DNA from: Vibrio zhugei
GTDB lineage: Bacteria > Pseudomonadota > Gammaproteobacteria > Enterobacterales > Vibrionaceae
Direction of reading: 5' to 3'
Assembly (NCBI RefSeq): GCF_003716875.1
Contig: NZ_CP033078.1
Location: 1,426,001 to 1,490,000, forward strand
Length of the DNA: 64,000 nt
Part shown: positions 1 through 8,586 of the stretch, piece after piece
Layout of the letters: the number at the start of each line of letters is the position of its first letter
How positions within the stretch are numbered: the stretch's first letter is position 1
The notes under the pieces: model-generated
What the model saw: the letters and a program-made list of their open reading frames with translations, nothing else
Told to the model about the DNA's origin: nothing
Databases searched by the model: none
Made by a program: the position numbers and the translations under genes

Positions 1-438
1 ACGAATAGGGCGGTCAATAATATTGAGAGACAGTAACGCGGTATTCAATACACCGTGAGTTCCCAGCACCATTTTCATTCCATAGGTACGAATAAGCGAG
101 TTTGTCCAAAAGGGAATGATCACCAAAAACAACATAAAGCTGCGCCATTTCGCTGGCATTTTAGTAATCAGATACGCAAATGGATACCCCAAGATCAGAC
201 AAAAAAATGTCGCCAGAATCGCCATATAGAACGAATGTGCAAGCACCTTCGCATAGAGAGGATCAATTAAGCGAAAATAGTTATCAAACGTTAGGTCAAA
301 GCTCAGCAGGTTCGCGTCATCTTTGGTTAAAAAGCTTGTACCAATGATCATTAAATTTGGTACCAACACAAATAACGTGAGCCAACCTACAACTAAAAAA
401 ACAATGGTCTTTTGTAGATTAAACTTACGCTTCGTCAT
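1..438 (-). CDS. potB: Spermidine/putrescine ABC transporter permease PotB (3' end outside window)
   Basis: Inner-membrane permease that, with PotC, forms the channel of the PotABCD polyamine importer. Only the first 146 codons are present; the gene runs off the left edge. The N-terminus reads [16 protein letters not shown] and holds a first membrane helix (about residues 10-33) with the PotB-typical [14 protein letters not shown] second hydrophobic stretch follows near residues 70-90, then [14 protein letters not shown] as in E. coli PotB. The ATG overlaps the end of potA by 14 bp, so the two are translationally coupled in one minus-strand operon; potC and potD are expected further left. Family identity is very secure; the missing part cannot be judged. 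Confidence 0.93.
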   Translation of the reverse strand, partial: MTKRKFNLQKTIVFLVVGWLTLFVLVPNLMIIGTSFLTKDDANLLSFDLTFDNYFRLIDPLYAKVLAHSFYMAILATFFCLILGYPFAYLITKMPAKWRSFMLFLVIIPFWTNSLIRTYGMKMVLGTHGVLNTALLSLNIIDRPIR

Positions 439-1534
439 CGAGAATAACCTCCCAGCTTTCCACCCAAGTGACCGAGACTTTTTGTCCAATGGAGTGATCA
501 ACATCAGGGTCATCTTCATTGAAAAACTCACTGATCATCACGATGTCACCCGATTCCATTTCAACTTCTGAATCCAGCGTCATCCCTTTATAGGTACGAT
601 CACGCACGTAACCAACCAATCCTTTTGATTCCGCTTGTGAGATTTCTTCAATACGTAAGTCTTCGGGGCGAAGTAGAACTTGTAACTTCTGGCCCGCTTC
701 AATCGGCTTTTTGTAGTAGACACTGTTGTCCACGCCATGAATGCTCACTAAAATACGTTCTGCATCCAAACGTTCTTTGGCGACGGCAGGGAATACATTA
801 ATTTCACCGATAAAACGCGCGACAAAGAGATTTTTAGGCTCTTCGTAAATTTCGCGAGGGCTACCATCTTGTTCAATCACGCCATCACGCATCACGATAA
901 TGCGATCCGACATCGATAAGGCTTCTTCCTGATCGTGCGTCACGAAGATAAAGGTAATACCAAGCTTACGCTGCAACTGCTTTAACTCAGTTTGCATTTG
1001 TTTACGCAGCTTATAGTCCAATGCAGAAAGCGACTCATCGAGAAGCAATACCTTGGGCTTATTAACCACAGCACGTGCAATTGCAATCCGTTGTTGTTGG
1101 CCACCGGAAAGCTGATGGGGACGTCGCTGCGCCATATGATCAAGACGCACCATGCTCAACACTTCCATGACACGTGGTTCAATCTCTGCACTTGGCACTT
1201 TTTGCATGCGCAAGCCAAAGGCCACATTGTCAAATACGGTCATGTGAGGGAAGAGGGCGTAACTTTGAAAAACAGTATTTACATGACGGCTTTCAGCCGG
1301 TGTTTCTGTGACATCTTGATTGTCTAACAAGATGGAACCAGAATCGACACTTTCGAAGCCTGCGATCATTCTTAATACGGTCGTTTTACCACAGCCAGAA
1401 GGGCCAAGAATAGTGAGAAACTCACCGTGGTTTACGTTTAAATCTAAATCAGAAATGATTTCCTTGCCATCAAAACTCTTCGTCACGTGAGTCAGTTTGA
1501 TGACTGTATTTTCAGCGGAATGCTCGTTATTCAA
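425..1534 (-). CDS. potA: Spermidine/putrescine ABC transporter ATPase PotA
   Basis: ATPase that powers PotABCD polyamine import from the cytoplasmic face of the membrane. It has all ABC motifs: Walker [10 protein letters not shown], signature LSGGQQQR, Walker B LLLDES followed by LSALD, and the H-loop [11 protein letters not shown]-terminal TOBE-type regulatory region follows ([11 protein letters not shown], then VTWVESWEV near the end). The 369-aa length is close to E. coli PotA. The start is a TTG preceded by AGGAG about 11 nt upstream; no better ATG lies before the first conserved strand, so the TTG is retained. First gene of the minus-strand pot operon, coupled to potB by a 14-bp overlap. 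Confidence 0.95.
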   Translation of the reverse strand: MNNEHSAENTVIKLTHVTKSFDGKEIISDLDLNVNHGEFLTILGPSGCGKTTVLRMIAGFESVDSGSILLDNQDVTETPAESRHVNTVFQSYALFPHMTVFDNVAFGLRMQKVPSAEIEPRVMEVLSMVRLDHMAQRRPHQLSGGQQQRIAIARAVVNKPKVLLLDESLSALDYKLRKQMQTELKQLQRKLGITFIFVTHDQEEALSMSDRIIVMRDGVIEQDGSPREIYEEPKNLFVARFIGEINVFPAVAKERLDAERILVSIHGVDNSVYYKKPIEAGQKLQVLLRPEDLRIEEISQAESKGLVGYVRDRTYKGMTLDSEVEMESGDIVMISEFFNEDDPDVDHSIGQKVSVTWVESWEVILDDEA

Positions 1535-1762
1535 CGTCTGTTTTTCTCCTACCTTGGTCTAGCGTGGTTTAGTCAAATTTAACCATGTGTCATATACTGA
1601 TCCGCGCATCATAATCATCGCGAACGGGAAGTCAAAACATTTTAGTCTCTGGATGAAAAAAATCCGTTACATACACTAACAATTTAACTATGTTAGGACA
1701 GCCCATAATGGTAAAGAATGTCTATTATTGAGCCAAAAACCACACATGAGTCACATTACTCA

Positions 1763-1791
1763 TTTAGTCGTATCACACATTACCGTATAAT
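1763..1791 (+). promoter_or_regulatory. Candidate sigma-70 promoter
   Basis: A perfect TATAAT (1786-1791) lies 17 nt downstream of a weak -35 (TTTAGT, 1763-1768). It would start transcription just before position 1800, ahead of two tiny overlapping ORFs and an intrinsic terminator. Promoter call is inference from motif and position only. Confidence 0.5.
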
Positions 1792-1837
1792 AACGCATGA
1801 CTTTTGTGAAATAATGACTCGCAATCAGGTTTGCATG

Positions 1838-1863
1838 AATCTCAGTCTCGGCTGAGATTTTTT
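1838..1863 (+). terminator. Intrinsic terminator in a leader (possible attenuator)
   Basis: Stem AATCTCAG / CTGAGATT with a 6-nt loop, followed by six T on the plus strand. No plus-strand gene lies upstream inside the window. The next gene starts at 1894, and a TATAAT box sits about 50 bp upstream. It therefore ends either a short RNA of about 65 nt or works as an attenuator for 1894-2712. A 13-codon ORF (1814-1855) ends inside the stem. Confidence 0.6.
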
Positions 1864-1893
1864 AACACTCCATTCAGCCCACTAGAGCAGTGT

Positions 1894-2712
1894 ATGAATA
1901 ACGAAACAGAAAAAGATTTCAACTTAGGCGGTAGTATTGATACTGCGCTTTCTGGACAATATCAACTGAGCATTACTAGCGTGTTTAAAGAAGCTTGGGA
2001 TTGCACCATCAAGCACTTTCTTTCATTTAGTCCAGCGATTATTTTATTAGCCATTTTGCAATTAGCCATTTTCTTTCTCGCGCTGCATTTCCAAGTCTCC
2101 AATGTGACCGAAATCTTTGAGAACTTTGCAAAAAATGGCAAATTACCCGAAGGGTTCATGCGTTCATTGTATATCGCGAATTTTAGTTACGAAGTGATTA
2201 GCGCCCCTTTCTATGCCGGCGTGTCACTAATGGCAATGAGCCATGCTGTCGGTTTAAAGACCACAACCAAGCAAATCGGAAGCGGATTACAGTACACCAT
2301 TCCTGTTATTATCGTTACGTTAGTCAGTTTGGTTTTGCAAGGCATCGCCAATTTGTTGGTTCCTGTCATTTCACTCTATCTCTCTTTAGCGTTTACCAAC
2401 GCAGGGTTACTTGTTTGTGAAAAGCGGATTCGCCCCTTTAATGCATTGTGGATATCGTTACGTGCAGCCAACCGCAAACTTCTGCAGCTAGCCGTCATTT
2501 ATGCGGTGATAATGGGTTTATTTCTTGCGGCATTAATGTTTTATGGCATAGGCTTAGTATTGGTTCTGCCTTTTTTCTTTCATGTTAAAGGGATCATATA
2601 TCGTAATATGTTCGGCGTGCGCTTAAAAATTGTCGCGACTCCGCATGATGATAGCAATGATAGTGGAGGGGAAAATGATCAAGACAAACCAAGCCAAATC
2701 TTTAATGCGTAA
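1894..2712 (+). CDS. Multi-spanning inner-membrane protein of unknown function
   Basis: Predicted 272-aa integral membrane protein; I do not recognise a named family. Hydrophobic segments occur near residues 38-60, 108-130, 145-175, 178-200 and 215-250. The C-terminal tail is polar and acidic (HDDSNDSGGENDQDK). The start chosen is the ATG giving MNNETEKDF, because the upstream in-frame TTG would place the start inside the terminator stem at 1838-1863. The next gene, a Bax-like lipoprotein, overlaps its 3' end by 38 bp, so the two probably form one operon. A leader with a terminator precedes it, which suggests transcription attenuation. Function unknown; envelope role inferred only from the partner gene. 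Confidence 0.75.
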   Translation: MNNETEKDFNLGGSIDTALSGQYQLSITSVFKEAWDCTIKHFLSFSPAIILLAILQLAIFFLALHFQVSNVTEIFENFAKNGKLPEGFMRSLYIANFSYEVISAPFYAGVSLMAMSHAVGLKTTTKQIGSGLQYTIPVIIVTLVSLVLQGIANLLVPVISLYLSLAFTNAGLLVCEKRIRPFNALWISLRAANRKLLQLAVIYAVIMGLFLAALMFYGIGLVLVLPFFFHVKGIIYRNMFGVRLKIVATPHDDSNDSGGENDQDKPSQIFNA

Positions 2713-3499
2713 TATTCTCATTGTTGGTGTCGTGGCGATTTTAGCCAGTTGCGGCTATCAACTGGTTACCAAAACAACGGATAGTGAATCGAGCAAAGAT
2801 AGCTACCAACGCCAAAGTATGGGCCCACCGCCAGATTTTGCTGCCATGCACAATATTGATGCACGTAAAGCGGAGTTTTTCGATTATATGCGTGATGGCA
2901 TACAAAACGAGAATCAACGCATACTGCATGAACGCCAACAGCTTAAACAAATCAAGCAAACTTTAGACAACGGGGACACGCTATCCAAGAAGGAAAAAGT
3001 GAACGCCAAACTCTTAGGAGAGCTTTATGATTTGAAAATTAACGGCGGTGTAGTGACCAAGAAATGGGTCAATCATATGCTACGTAGAGTGGATGTGATA
3101 CCCGAAGCCCTTGCGTTATCTCAAGCCGCGAACGAATCGGCGTGGGGAACCTCACGATTTGCCAGAAATGCCAATAACTTTTTTGGACAATGGTGTTATC
3201 AATCGGGATGCGGCCTAGTACCCAAACAACGAGGGGCCGACATGACGCATGAAGTTGCGAAGTTTTCTTCCGTGAGTCAATCGATCCATCGTTACTTTAT
3301 GAATGTGAATCGCAATAAAGCTTATCAGCCACTGCGTCATATTCGTTATGAACGACGCCAACGAGGTGAAAAAATTCTCAGTACACAAGCGGCGCTCAAA
3401 CTGGTTCAGGGCTTAACCAATTATTCTGAACGTGGGCAAGAGTATGTCAATATTATCAGTTCAATGATTAAGCATAACGAGCAATATTGGGAATATTAA
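2675..3499 (+). CDS. bax: Bax-like glucosaminidase-domain lipoprotein
   Basis: Predicted peptidoglycan-directed N-acetylglucosaminidase-family lipoprotein (274 aa). The start ATG (MIKTNQAKS) has a strong GGAGGGG Shine-Dalgarno and overlaps the upstream membrane-protein gene. The N-terminus is a lipoprotein signal with lipobox LASC (Cys26). Residues about 60-125 are charged and helical. The C-terminal half carries the glucosaminidase fold with SQAANESAWGTSRFA (Glu154 the likely catalytic acid) and NNFFGQW, as in E. coli Bax. A bidirectional terminator follows at once. The Bax/FlgJ-type enzyme family is secure; the precise cleavage and physiological role are not established from sequence. Confidence 0.85.
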   Translation: MIKTNQAKSLMRNILIVGVVAILASCGYQLVTKTTDSESSKDSYQRQSMGPPPDFAAMHNIDARKAEFFDYMRDGIQNENQRILHERQQLKQIKQTLDNGDTLSKKEKVNAKLLGELYDLKINGGVVTKKWVNHMLRRVDVIPEALALSQAANESAWGTSRFARNANNFFGQWCYQSGCGLVPKQRGADMTHEVAKFSSVSQSIHRYFMNVNRNKAYQPLRHIRYERRQRGEKILSTQAALKLVQGLTNYSERGQEYVNIISSMIKHNEQYWEY

Positions 3500-3519
3500 A
3501 AAGACAAACGTTGGTGATG

Positions 3520-3548
3520 AAAAAAGGCTACCTAGGGTAGCCTTTTTT
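3520..3548. terminator. Bidirectional intrinsic terminator between bax and ttcA
   Basis: Perfect stem GGCTACC / GGTAGCC with a 3-nt loop, flanked by A-rich and T-rich tracts on both sides, sitting between two convergent genes. Confidence 0.9.
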
Positions 3549-3569
3549 GTATGATCACATAGTCATAAC

Positions 3570-3582
3570 GTGACGGGGTCAC
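3570..3582. promoter_or_regulatory. matS-like palindrome (degenerate centre)
   Basis: GTGACGGGGTCAC has both conserved half-sites of the MatP target (GTGAC-N3-GTCAC), but the centre GGG departs from the R-N-Y preference. Two better sites occur at 38149 and 42968 and matP itself is in this window, so it may be functional. Confidence 0.45.
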
Positions 3583-3592
3583 TTAATAGCAG

Positions 3593-4528
3593 TTACGATA
3601 CATTTGTCACGTTCAACGTCAGTGAGGGATCCACCTCAATTGCCACGTCGTCGTCCATTTCCGGTTGCATCGGAAAACTGTCTTTGTCGAAGCCAATATC
3701 TCCGCCATCAATGATTCCAGAATCGCTATCAATGGATTTAAAATCAAAGAGGTTATGGTCTGCTAGGTGGCTAGGGACCACGTTCTGCATCGCTTTAAAC
3801 ATCGTCTCAATCCGACCAGGAAACTGTTTATCCCAGCCATTAAGCATGGCTTTGATGTTTTGACGTTGCATATTAGGCTGAGTGCCGCATAGATTACATG
3901 GAATGATCGGATATGCGCGGGCTTCAGAAAATTTGATGATGTCTTTTTCACGGCAATAAGCTAACGGACGAATCACAACATGCTCGCCATTATCGGACAC
4001 CAATTTCGGTGGCATGCCTTTCATTTTTCCACCGTAAAACATATTTAAGAATAAGGTTTCCAAGATGTCATCACGGTGGTGACCTAAAGCAATTTTCGTG
4101 GCGCCAAGCTCTTTGGCTGTGCGATATAAAATGCCTCGACGCAAACGTGAACAGAGTGAACAGGTCGTTTTCCCCTCTGGCACTTTGTCTTGAACAATGG
4201 AATACGTGTCTTCTTCAACTATTTTGTATGGTACACCGAGATTCTCGAGGTATTGAGGTAAGATATCTTCTGGAAAGCCGGGCTGCTTTTGGTCTAAGTT
4301 TACCGCGATCAGTTCAAAAGAGACGGGAGCGCTCTTTTGCAAACTCATCAGAATATCAAGCATAGTGAAACTGTCCTTACCACCGGACAGACAGACCATA
4401 ATACGATCGCCATCTTCAATCATGTTGAAATCAGCTATCGCCTGACCCGTATTACGACGCAGACGTTTTTGCAGTTTATTAAGGTTATATTGTTGCGCTT
4501 TGGTACGCTCTGGAGTTTGCTCGGTCAT
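3593..4528 (-). CDS. ttcA: tRNA 2-thiocytidine biosynthesis protein TtcA
   Basis: Adenylates and thiolates cytidine-32 of certain tRNAs (s2C32) using ATP and an iron-sulfur cluster, in the cytoplasm. The PP-loop SGGKDS is at residues 48-53. The cluster-binding CxxC pairs are C123/C126 (CSLC) and C211/C214 (CNLC). [16 protein letters not shown] is characteristic of TtcA. At 311 aa it is normal length, with an acidic C-terminal tail. It begins with ATG ([10 protein letters not shown]). It lies downstream of uspE on the same strand after a weak terminator and converges on bax. Identity is secure. Confidence 0.96.
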   Translation of the reverse strand: MTEQTPERTKAQQYNLNKLQKRLRRNTGQAIADFNMIEDGDRIMVCLSGGKDSFTMLDILMSLQKSAPVSFELIAVNLDQKQPGFPEDILPQYLENLGVPYKIVEEDTYSIVQDKVPEGKTTCSLCSRLRRGILYRTAKELGATKIALGHHRDDILETLFLNMFYGGKMKGMPPKLVSDNGEHVVIRPLAYCREKDIIKFSEARAYPIIPCNLCGTQPNMQRQNIKAMLNGWDKQFPGRIETMFKAMQNVVPSHLADHNLFDFKSIDSDSGIIDGGDIGFDKDSFPMQPEMDDDVAIEVDPSLTLNVTNVS

Positions 4529-4621
4529 TTAGCTGGCGCTCTTTTATCTTGGTAACAAAATGAAGTGCGTATGATACGCATAAATACCAGAGATTCCAGT
4601 TTTTAGCACACTGAAAAGCAA

Positions 4622-4647
4622 ATCCCCCGTGATAATTCACGAGGGAT
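4622..4647 (-). terminator. Probable terminator downstream of uspE
   Basis: Hairpin of two short stems (ATCCC / GGGAT and CGTG / CACG, one mismatch between) and a 6-nt loop, followed on the minus strand by a broken T-rich run (TTGCTTTT). Moderate strength. Confidence 0.5.
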
Positions 4648-4673
4648 ACGGTTTAAACCCCGTCTATGATCGA

Positions 4674-5612
4674 TTAGTTCGGGTCGAGAGGGCTCACAAA
4701 GCCTTCTGGTTTGAGTGCTAAAATATCACAACCAATTTTATCGATGACTTGTTCTGCCGTATTGCCGAGAAAGACAGCGGAAAGGCCAGTGCGTCCGGTC
4801 GTTCCAATAATACAAATGCCGGCATTGAGTTCTTTTGCGGCTTTCGGGATAACATCTTCAGGTAACCCTTGCTCAACCCGAGTGTGCTCTTCGGCAATGC
4901 CATGCTTTTGTCTTAACGCTTTCATTGAGGTTAAATGATGACCACGAATCGCATCCGCATACGAGGTCGGATCAAATTCTGGTAGCTCAGCTGCAATATT
5001 GGCAGGAGTCGCAGGGTAGGCATTGACGAGGTAGGGCGTTGCATTCAATCGTTCACTCATACTGAGTGCGCGTTCCACCATGCGGTCGTTCAAAGCTTGA
5101 TGGGTAGCCAATTCTGAACCGACATGAACAGAGGTAATGATACTCGCGCCTTGTGGCCAATGGGCATTTTTCACTAGGGCAACTGGCGTTGGACACTTGC
5201 GTAGCAAATGCCAATCTGTGGGGGTAAATAAAACAGATTCAAGTAAGTCATGTTTGCGAGTCCCCTTGATGACAATGTCGTGTTGACCTTCAAACACTTC
5301 TCGAATAATCGCTTCGTACGGGCGGTTATGCCAGACCACTTTAATATGCAAGTCGAAATGATCATTTAAGTAAGGCTGAGCGATGGATTTCATCCATTGT
5401 TCTCGCTGAGAAATGACGCCTTGACGCATTGCATCTCGCTCTTCTGAAGAGAGCATGGACGTCATATCATAAGAAAAATCGTAGATGGACAAAAAAAAGG
5501 TGAGTTGACTGCGAGAGCGGCTGTGCGCGGCCAGCTTTGCAGCACGAGCCAATGCGACTTGTTCATCGCGATTGATGTCTGCGACGGCGAGAATATTGCT
5601 ATAAATACTCAT
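4674..5612 (-). CDS. uspE: Universal stress protein UspE (tandem Usp domains)
   Basis: Cytoplasmic stress protein with two tandem Usp domains, about residues 3-150 and 155-305; in E. coli it is linked to stress resistance, motility and aggregation. Recognisable UspE blocks are VVWHNRPYEAIIREV, FTPTDWHLLRKCP and the second-domain end GTTGRTGLSAVFLGNTAEQV. The ATG giving MSIYSNILAVAD was chosen because AAGGGG lies 7 nt upstream; the in-frame TTG two codons earlier is too close to it. Length 312 aa matches the family. The uspE-fnr neighbourhood is conserved in enterics and vibrios. The exact molecular function of the family is not fully known. Confidence 0.94.
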   Translation of the reverse strand: MSIYSNILAVADINRDEQVALARAAKLAAHSRSRSQLTFFLSIYDFSYDMTSMLSSEERDAMRQGVISQREQWMKSIAQPYLNDHFDLHIKVVWHNRPYEAIIREVFEGQHDIVIKGTRKHDLLESVLFTPTDWHLLRKCPTPVALVKNAHWPQGASIITSVHVGSELATHQALNDRMVERALSMSERLNATPYLVNAYPATPANIAAELPEFDPTSYADAIRGHHLTSMKALRQKHGIAEEHTRVEQGLPEDVIPKAAKELNAGICIIGTTGRTGLSAVFLGNTAEQVIDKIGCDILALKPEGFVSPLDPN

Positions 5613-5668
5613 AAACAAACCCCTTATGATTGTCTGTCGAGCTTAGTAATACTCTAGCGCAAATGTGG

Positions 5669-5676
5669 GGGCAGGG
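5669..5676 (+). promoter_or_regulatory. KOPS-like octamer (FtsK-orienting)
   Basis: GGGCAGGG matches the KOPS consensus GGGNAGGG and reads toward the dif site at 10484. A reverse-oriented one is at 40287-40294. Octamers also occur by chance, so this is suggestive only. Confidence 0.3.
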
Positions 5677-5746
5677 ATAGAAAGAAGAAAGAAGAGTCGA
5701 TAAAAATATGATGTAGCTCGATAGAAAGCTACATCATATCAATCTG

Positions 5747-6496
5747 TTAATCGTTATCCGTTACGCCGGCGAGTTCTTTGATCGCATCATGATCTAAGAT
5801 GGTAATGTATTTACCTTTCACCGCAAGCAGTTCAGATTTTTGAAAACGACCAAGTAAGCGGCTAATTGTCTCTACCGTTAACCCTAGATAGTTACCAATA
5901 TCACCACGAGTCATGGTCAAACGGAACTCTCGCTGGGAGAAACCACGCTGAGAAAAGCGTGTAGAGAGATGATAAAGGAACGCCGCCAAACGCTCTTCCG
6001 CATTCTTTTTCGACAACAGAAGAATCATTTCTTGATCACCTTTGATTTCGTTACTCATCAAACGCATGATCTGTTGACGTAATTTCGGCATTTTACCGGA
6101 AAGGTCATCGACGATTTCATACGGAATCTCACACACCATCGAGGTTTCGAGAGCCTGTGCAAAACTCGGATGAGAATCTGATGTGATGGCATCAAAACCG
6201 ACGATATCGCCTGCAAGATGAAATGCTGTGATTTGCTCATCGCCTTGCTCAGTAATCGTGTAACTTTTTACCGTACCTGAGCGAATCGCATACAGGGATT
6301 TAAGCTCATCTCCAGCTTTAAAAAGCTCTTGGCCTTTTTGAATCGGTTTCTTACGCTCGATAATTTGATCCAACTGATCAAGTTCTGAATCATTCAGCGT
6401 AAAAGGGATACAAAGTTGACTGATACTACAATCTTGGCAATGAATGGCACATCCACCGGACTGAATACGCTTTGATGCTGGTTTATCAGATATCAT
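5747..6496 (-). CDS. fnr: Oxygen-sensing transcription regulator FNR
   Basis: Global regulator of the aerobic/anaerobic switch; it dimerises and binds TTGAT-N4-ATCAA when its oxygen-labile [4Fe-4S] cluster is intact. The 249-aa protein is nearly collinear with E. coli FNR. The N-terminal cysteines fall at 16, 20, 23 and 29 ([10 protein letters not shown], then C29), and the fourth ligand is in the [10 protein letters not shown] block. A cyclic-nucleotide-binding fold and dimer helix follow (about 30-160). The C-terminal helix-turn-helix has the E..SR recognition motif in [15 protein letters not shown]. It starts with ATG. The 468-bp divergent spacer upstream probably holds its promoter. Confidence 0.97.
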   Translation of the reverse strand: MISDKPASKRIQSGGCAIHCQDCSISQLCIPFTLNDSELDQLDQIIERKKPIQKGQELFKAGDELKSLYAIRSGTVKSYTITEQGDEQITAFHLAGDIVGFDAITSDSHPSFAQALETSMVCEIPYEIVDDLSGKMPKLRQQIMRLMSNEIKGDQEMILLLSKKNAEERLAAFLYHLSTRFSQRGFSQREFRLTMTRGDIGNYLGLTVETISRLLGRFQKSELLAVKGKYITILDHDAIKELAGVTDND

Positions 6497-6964
6497 AATA
6501 ACCTTTCACTAATATTGATGTACGCGGGTATGTTAACACTCATACTTAACAAAGGATAGATAAATAAAACTCCATATATCAATTGGTTAACATAATTGAT
6601 CATAATTCATTATTGATAGAACTATTATAAAAATCGCGCTTTTTTGATTCTATACAATCAGTATGAACTGAAAACAAATCACCGCGACTCCTCTCAATAA
6701 TAACAAAATAATAACAATATGCATTCTGTACACCATCATAATTTGTAAAAATCAGTGATTCATTTGAGCACAGAACGCCTCTTCACGACTATGTAACTCC
6801 TACCGCATAAGGCGTGGAGTAATTACTCAAATAGAGATCTTGTCGCAAAATAATGGTTAATTATTCCATGTAATATGTCATTACCTCTAATTTCCAGTAG
6901 AATACGGCCCTTATTAAATGCTGATCATGTCGTCAGAAATACACCCGATCCGGAGATTCCAACT
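6497..6964. other. Divergent spacer between fnr and the 6965 gene
   Basis: AT-rich spacer of 468 bp with no convincing gene. It holds an interrupted inverted repeat (ATCAATT 6578-6584 / AATTGAT 6594-6600) about 80 bp upstream of fnr, and a perfect 12-bp palindrome GAGTAATTACTC at 6817-6828. Both could be operators; neither matches the FNR consensus closely. Confidence 0.4.
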
Positions 6965-7321
6965 ATGCCTGCAGAAAAGCTCACTAAACAACGATTACTA
7001 CAAGTTGTTATTATGATGTTACTGCTTATCGGGGCGTTTACTTGGCGCAGTTTTACTTATGAAAATGAGAAAACTCTGTCATGTATAGGTCGAGATCAAT
7101 GTAAAGTAAAAATCGATGACCATATGATTGAGATCGTCAAAACCAGCTTATCGAGTTATGAACTTCATCAAGTGCCAAAAAATTGGTCACCTAGCTCTCA
7201 ACAGGGGGAAGTGACACCAATCATGCCACAAAGTTGGGCATTCCAAGTGTCACCAAACCAACTAGACAAACCATTATACGTGACTTTGACCGATAAAGTT
7301 CGCGTGCGTATTTCGATTTAA
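6965..7321 (+). CDS. Small membrane-anchored protein of unknown function
   Basis: A 118-aa protein with one N-terminal membrane helix (about residues 9-27, LLQVVIMMLLLIGAFTW) and a C-terminal extracytoplasmic part carrying two cysteines in LSCIGRDQCKVKI, which might form a disulfide. I do not recognise a named family. The ATG giving MPAEKLTKQR is preferred because GGAG lies about 9 nt upstream; the reading frame is open further upstream but without a good ribosome site. It is followed after 44 bp by the FIST protein gene on the same strand, so it may be co-transcribed with that sensory pair. Function not inferable. Confidence 0.6.
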   Translation: MPAEKLTKQRLLQVVIMMLLLIGAFTWRSFTYENEKTLSCIGRDQCKVKIDDHMIEIVKTSLSSYELHQVPKNWSPSSQQGEVTPIMPQSWAFQVSPNQLDKPLYVTLTDKVRVRISI

Positions 7322-7365
7322 ATCTGGCCGCGCTATAGCACAATTACGTTCCTTTGGAGTCACCG

Positions 7366-8586
7366 ATGACGTTGTCCGAACACACTAATCATCCGATGCG
7401 TTTTTTAACCGCATTTTCTCATTTACTCGATAGTTCAGCCGCCGTTCAGAGTATATGCGAAGAGGTCGCGCAAGAGACTCCTGTTGCAATGCTGTGTTAT
7501 TACACAGAAGAATATTGTCCGGAAGCACTTTCTCACGCACTCAAATCCAGATTACCCAATGTCCCGTTTATCGGATGTTCTTCCTGTAAGGGCATCATGA
7601 CGGAACACGGTTATCATGAAGGGCCCGTAGTCGGTGTGCTGTTTATTCATAATGATTCAGCGTGCGCTTATGGTTCAGCGATAGCCGATTTGGAGCATGA
7701 GAGTCATGGTGATCCTCAATTGATACAGCGATTGATTGATGAAGCGTTGCAGGATGCCGATCGAGTAGGGGAAGTCCCTAACTTGATTCTATTGCATGCA
7801 ACTCCAGGTTGTGAAGAGCGCTATATTGATGCCATTGATGAGACGTTTGGGACTCATATTCCCATTATTGGCGGCAGCGCGGCAGACAATATGATTCAAA
7901 GTCGTTGGTCGTTGATTTCCGATAAAGGTGCGAGTCGAAATGGCATTGCAATTCAGCTCTGCTTCACGAGTAAGCCTTTGACCACGGGGTTCGGTGCCGG
8001 GTATTCTCCGACGACATTTAAAGGTGAAATTACCTTAGCGCAAGGTCGGCTTATTTGTGAAATAGATGGGTTACCCGCAAAGAACGTTTATCAACAGTGG
8101 ATAAATGAACATGCAGGTGAAAGCATTTCTGAACAATACATTTTCGACCATATTGCGCGGTTCCCACTCGGGGTTGTCGCGGGATCAATCTATCAGCAAC
8201 CGTATTATAAACTGACTCATCCCATCTACTTCCTTCCTAATGGGTGTGTGGAATTATTTGCTGAAATTCAAACCGGTAAAGAAATTCAGCTCATGACGGG
8301 ATCTCGAGAGCAACTTATCTGTCGTGCGTCACGAGTCGTTAAAGAAGCAAATACACAAAATTATCATGAGTCCTTAGTATGCGGAGCGATCATTATTCAT
8401 TGTGCCGGTTCGATGCTGTGGTTAGGTGATGGTATTCAACAAGTTTATGAAAAGCTGAATTCTCAAATGAATGGCCAGTCTTTTATTTGCCCATTTACAT
8501 TTGGAGAGCAAGGACGATTTATTGGTGGAGAAAATGCTCATGGTAACCTTATGATATCTTCGGTAATTTTCTATGATTCAGAATGA
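7366..8586 (+). CDS. FIST-domain sensor protein (NosP-like)
   Basis: A 406-aa cytoplasmic protein with FIST_N (about residues 25-215) and FIST_C (about 220-385) domains. Recognisable blocks are VPFIGCSSCKGI, IPIIGGSAADN and the late SFICPFTFGEQGRFIGGEN. FIST proteins of the NosP type bind heme and nitric oxide and control a partner histidine kinase encoded next door. The ATG (MTLSEHTNHP) has GGAG 6 nt upstream. Its end overlaps the start of the hybrid kinase by 14 bp, so translation is coupled. From memory the same pair in V. cholerae is the NosP homologue with VpsS. NO or heme binding here is inferred from that family, not seen. Confidence 0.82.
   Translation: MTLSEHTNHPMRFLTAFSHLLDSSAAVQSICEEVAQETPVAMLCYYTEEYCPEALSHALKSRLPNVPFIGCSSCKGIMTEHGYHEGPVVGVLFIHNDSACAYGSAIADLEHESHGDPQLIQRLIDEALQDADRVGEVPNLILLHATPGCEERYIDAIDETFGTHIPIIGGSAADNMIQSRWSLISDKGASRNGIAIQLCFTSKPLTTGFGAGYSPTTFKGEITLAQGRLICEIDGLPAKNVYQQWINEHAGESISEQYIFDHIARFPLGVVAGSIYQQPYYKLTHPIYFLPNGCVELFAEIQTGKEIQLMTGSREQLICRASRVVKEANTQNYHESLVCGAIIIHCAGSMLWLGDGIQQVYEKLNSQMNGQSFICPFTFGEQGRFIGGENAHGNLMISSVIFYDSE

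Noticed and set aside
1831..1893. Upstream TTG extension of the membrane-protein gene
   Set aside because: It would start inside the terminator region with no ribosome site; ATG 1894 preferred.
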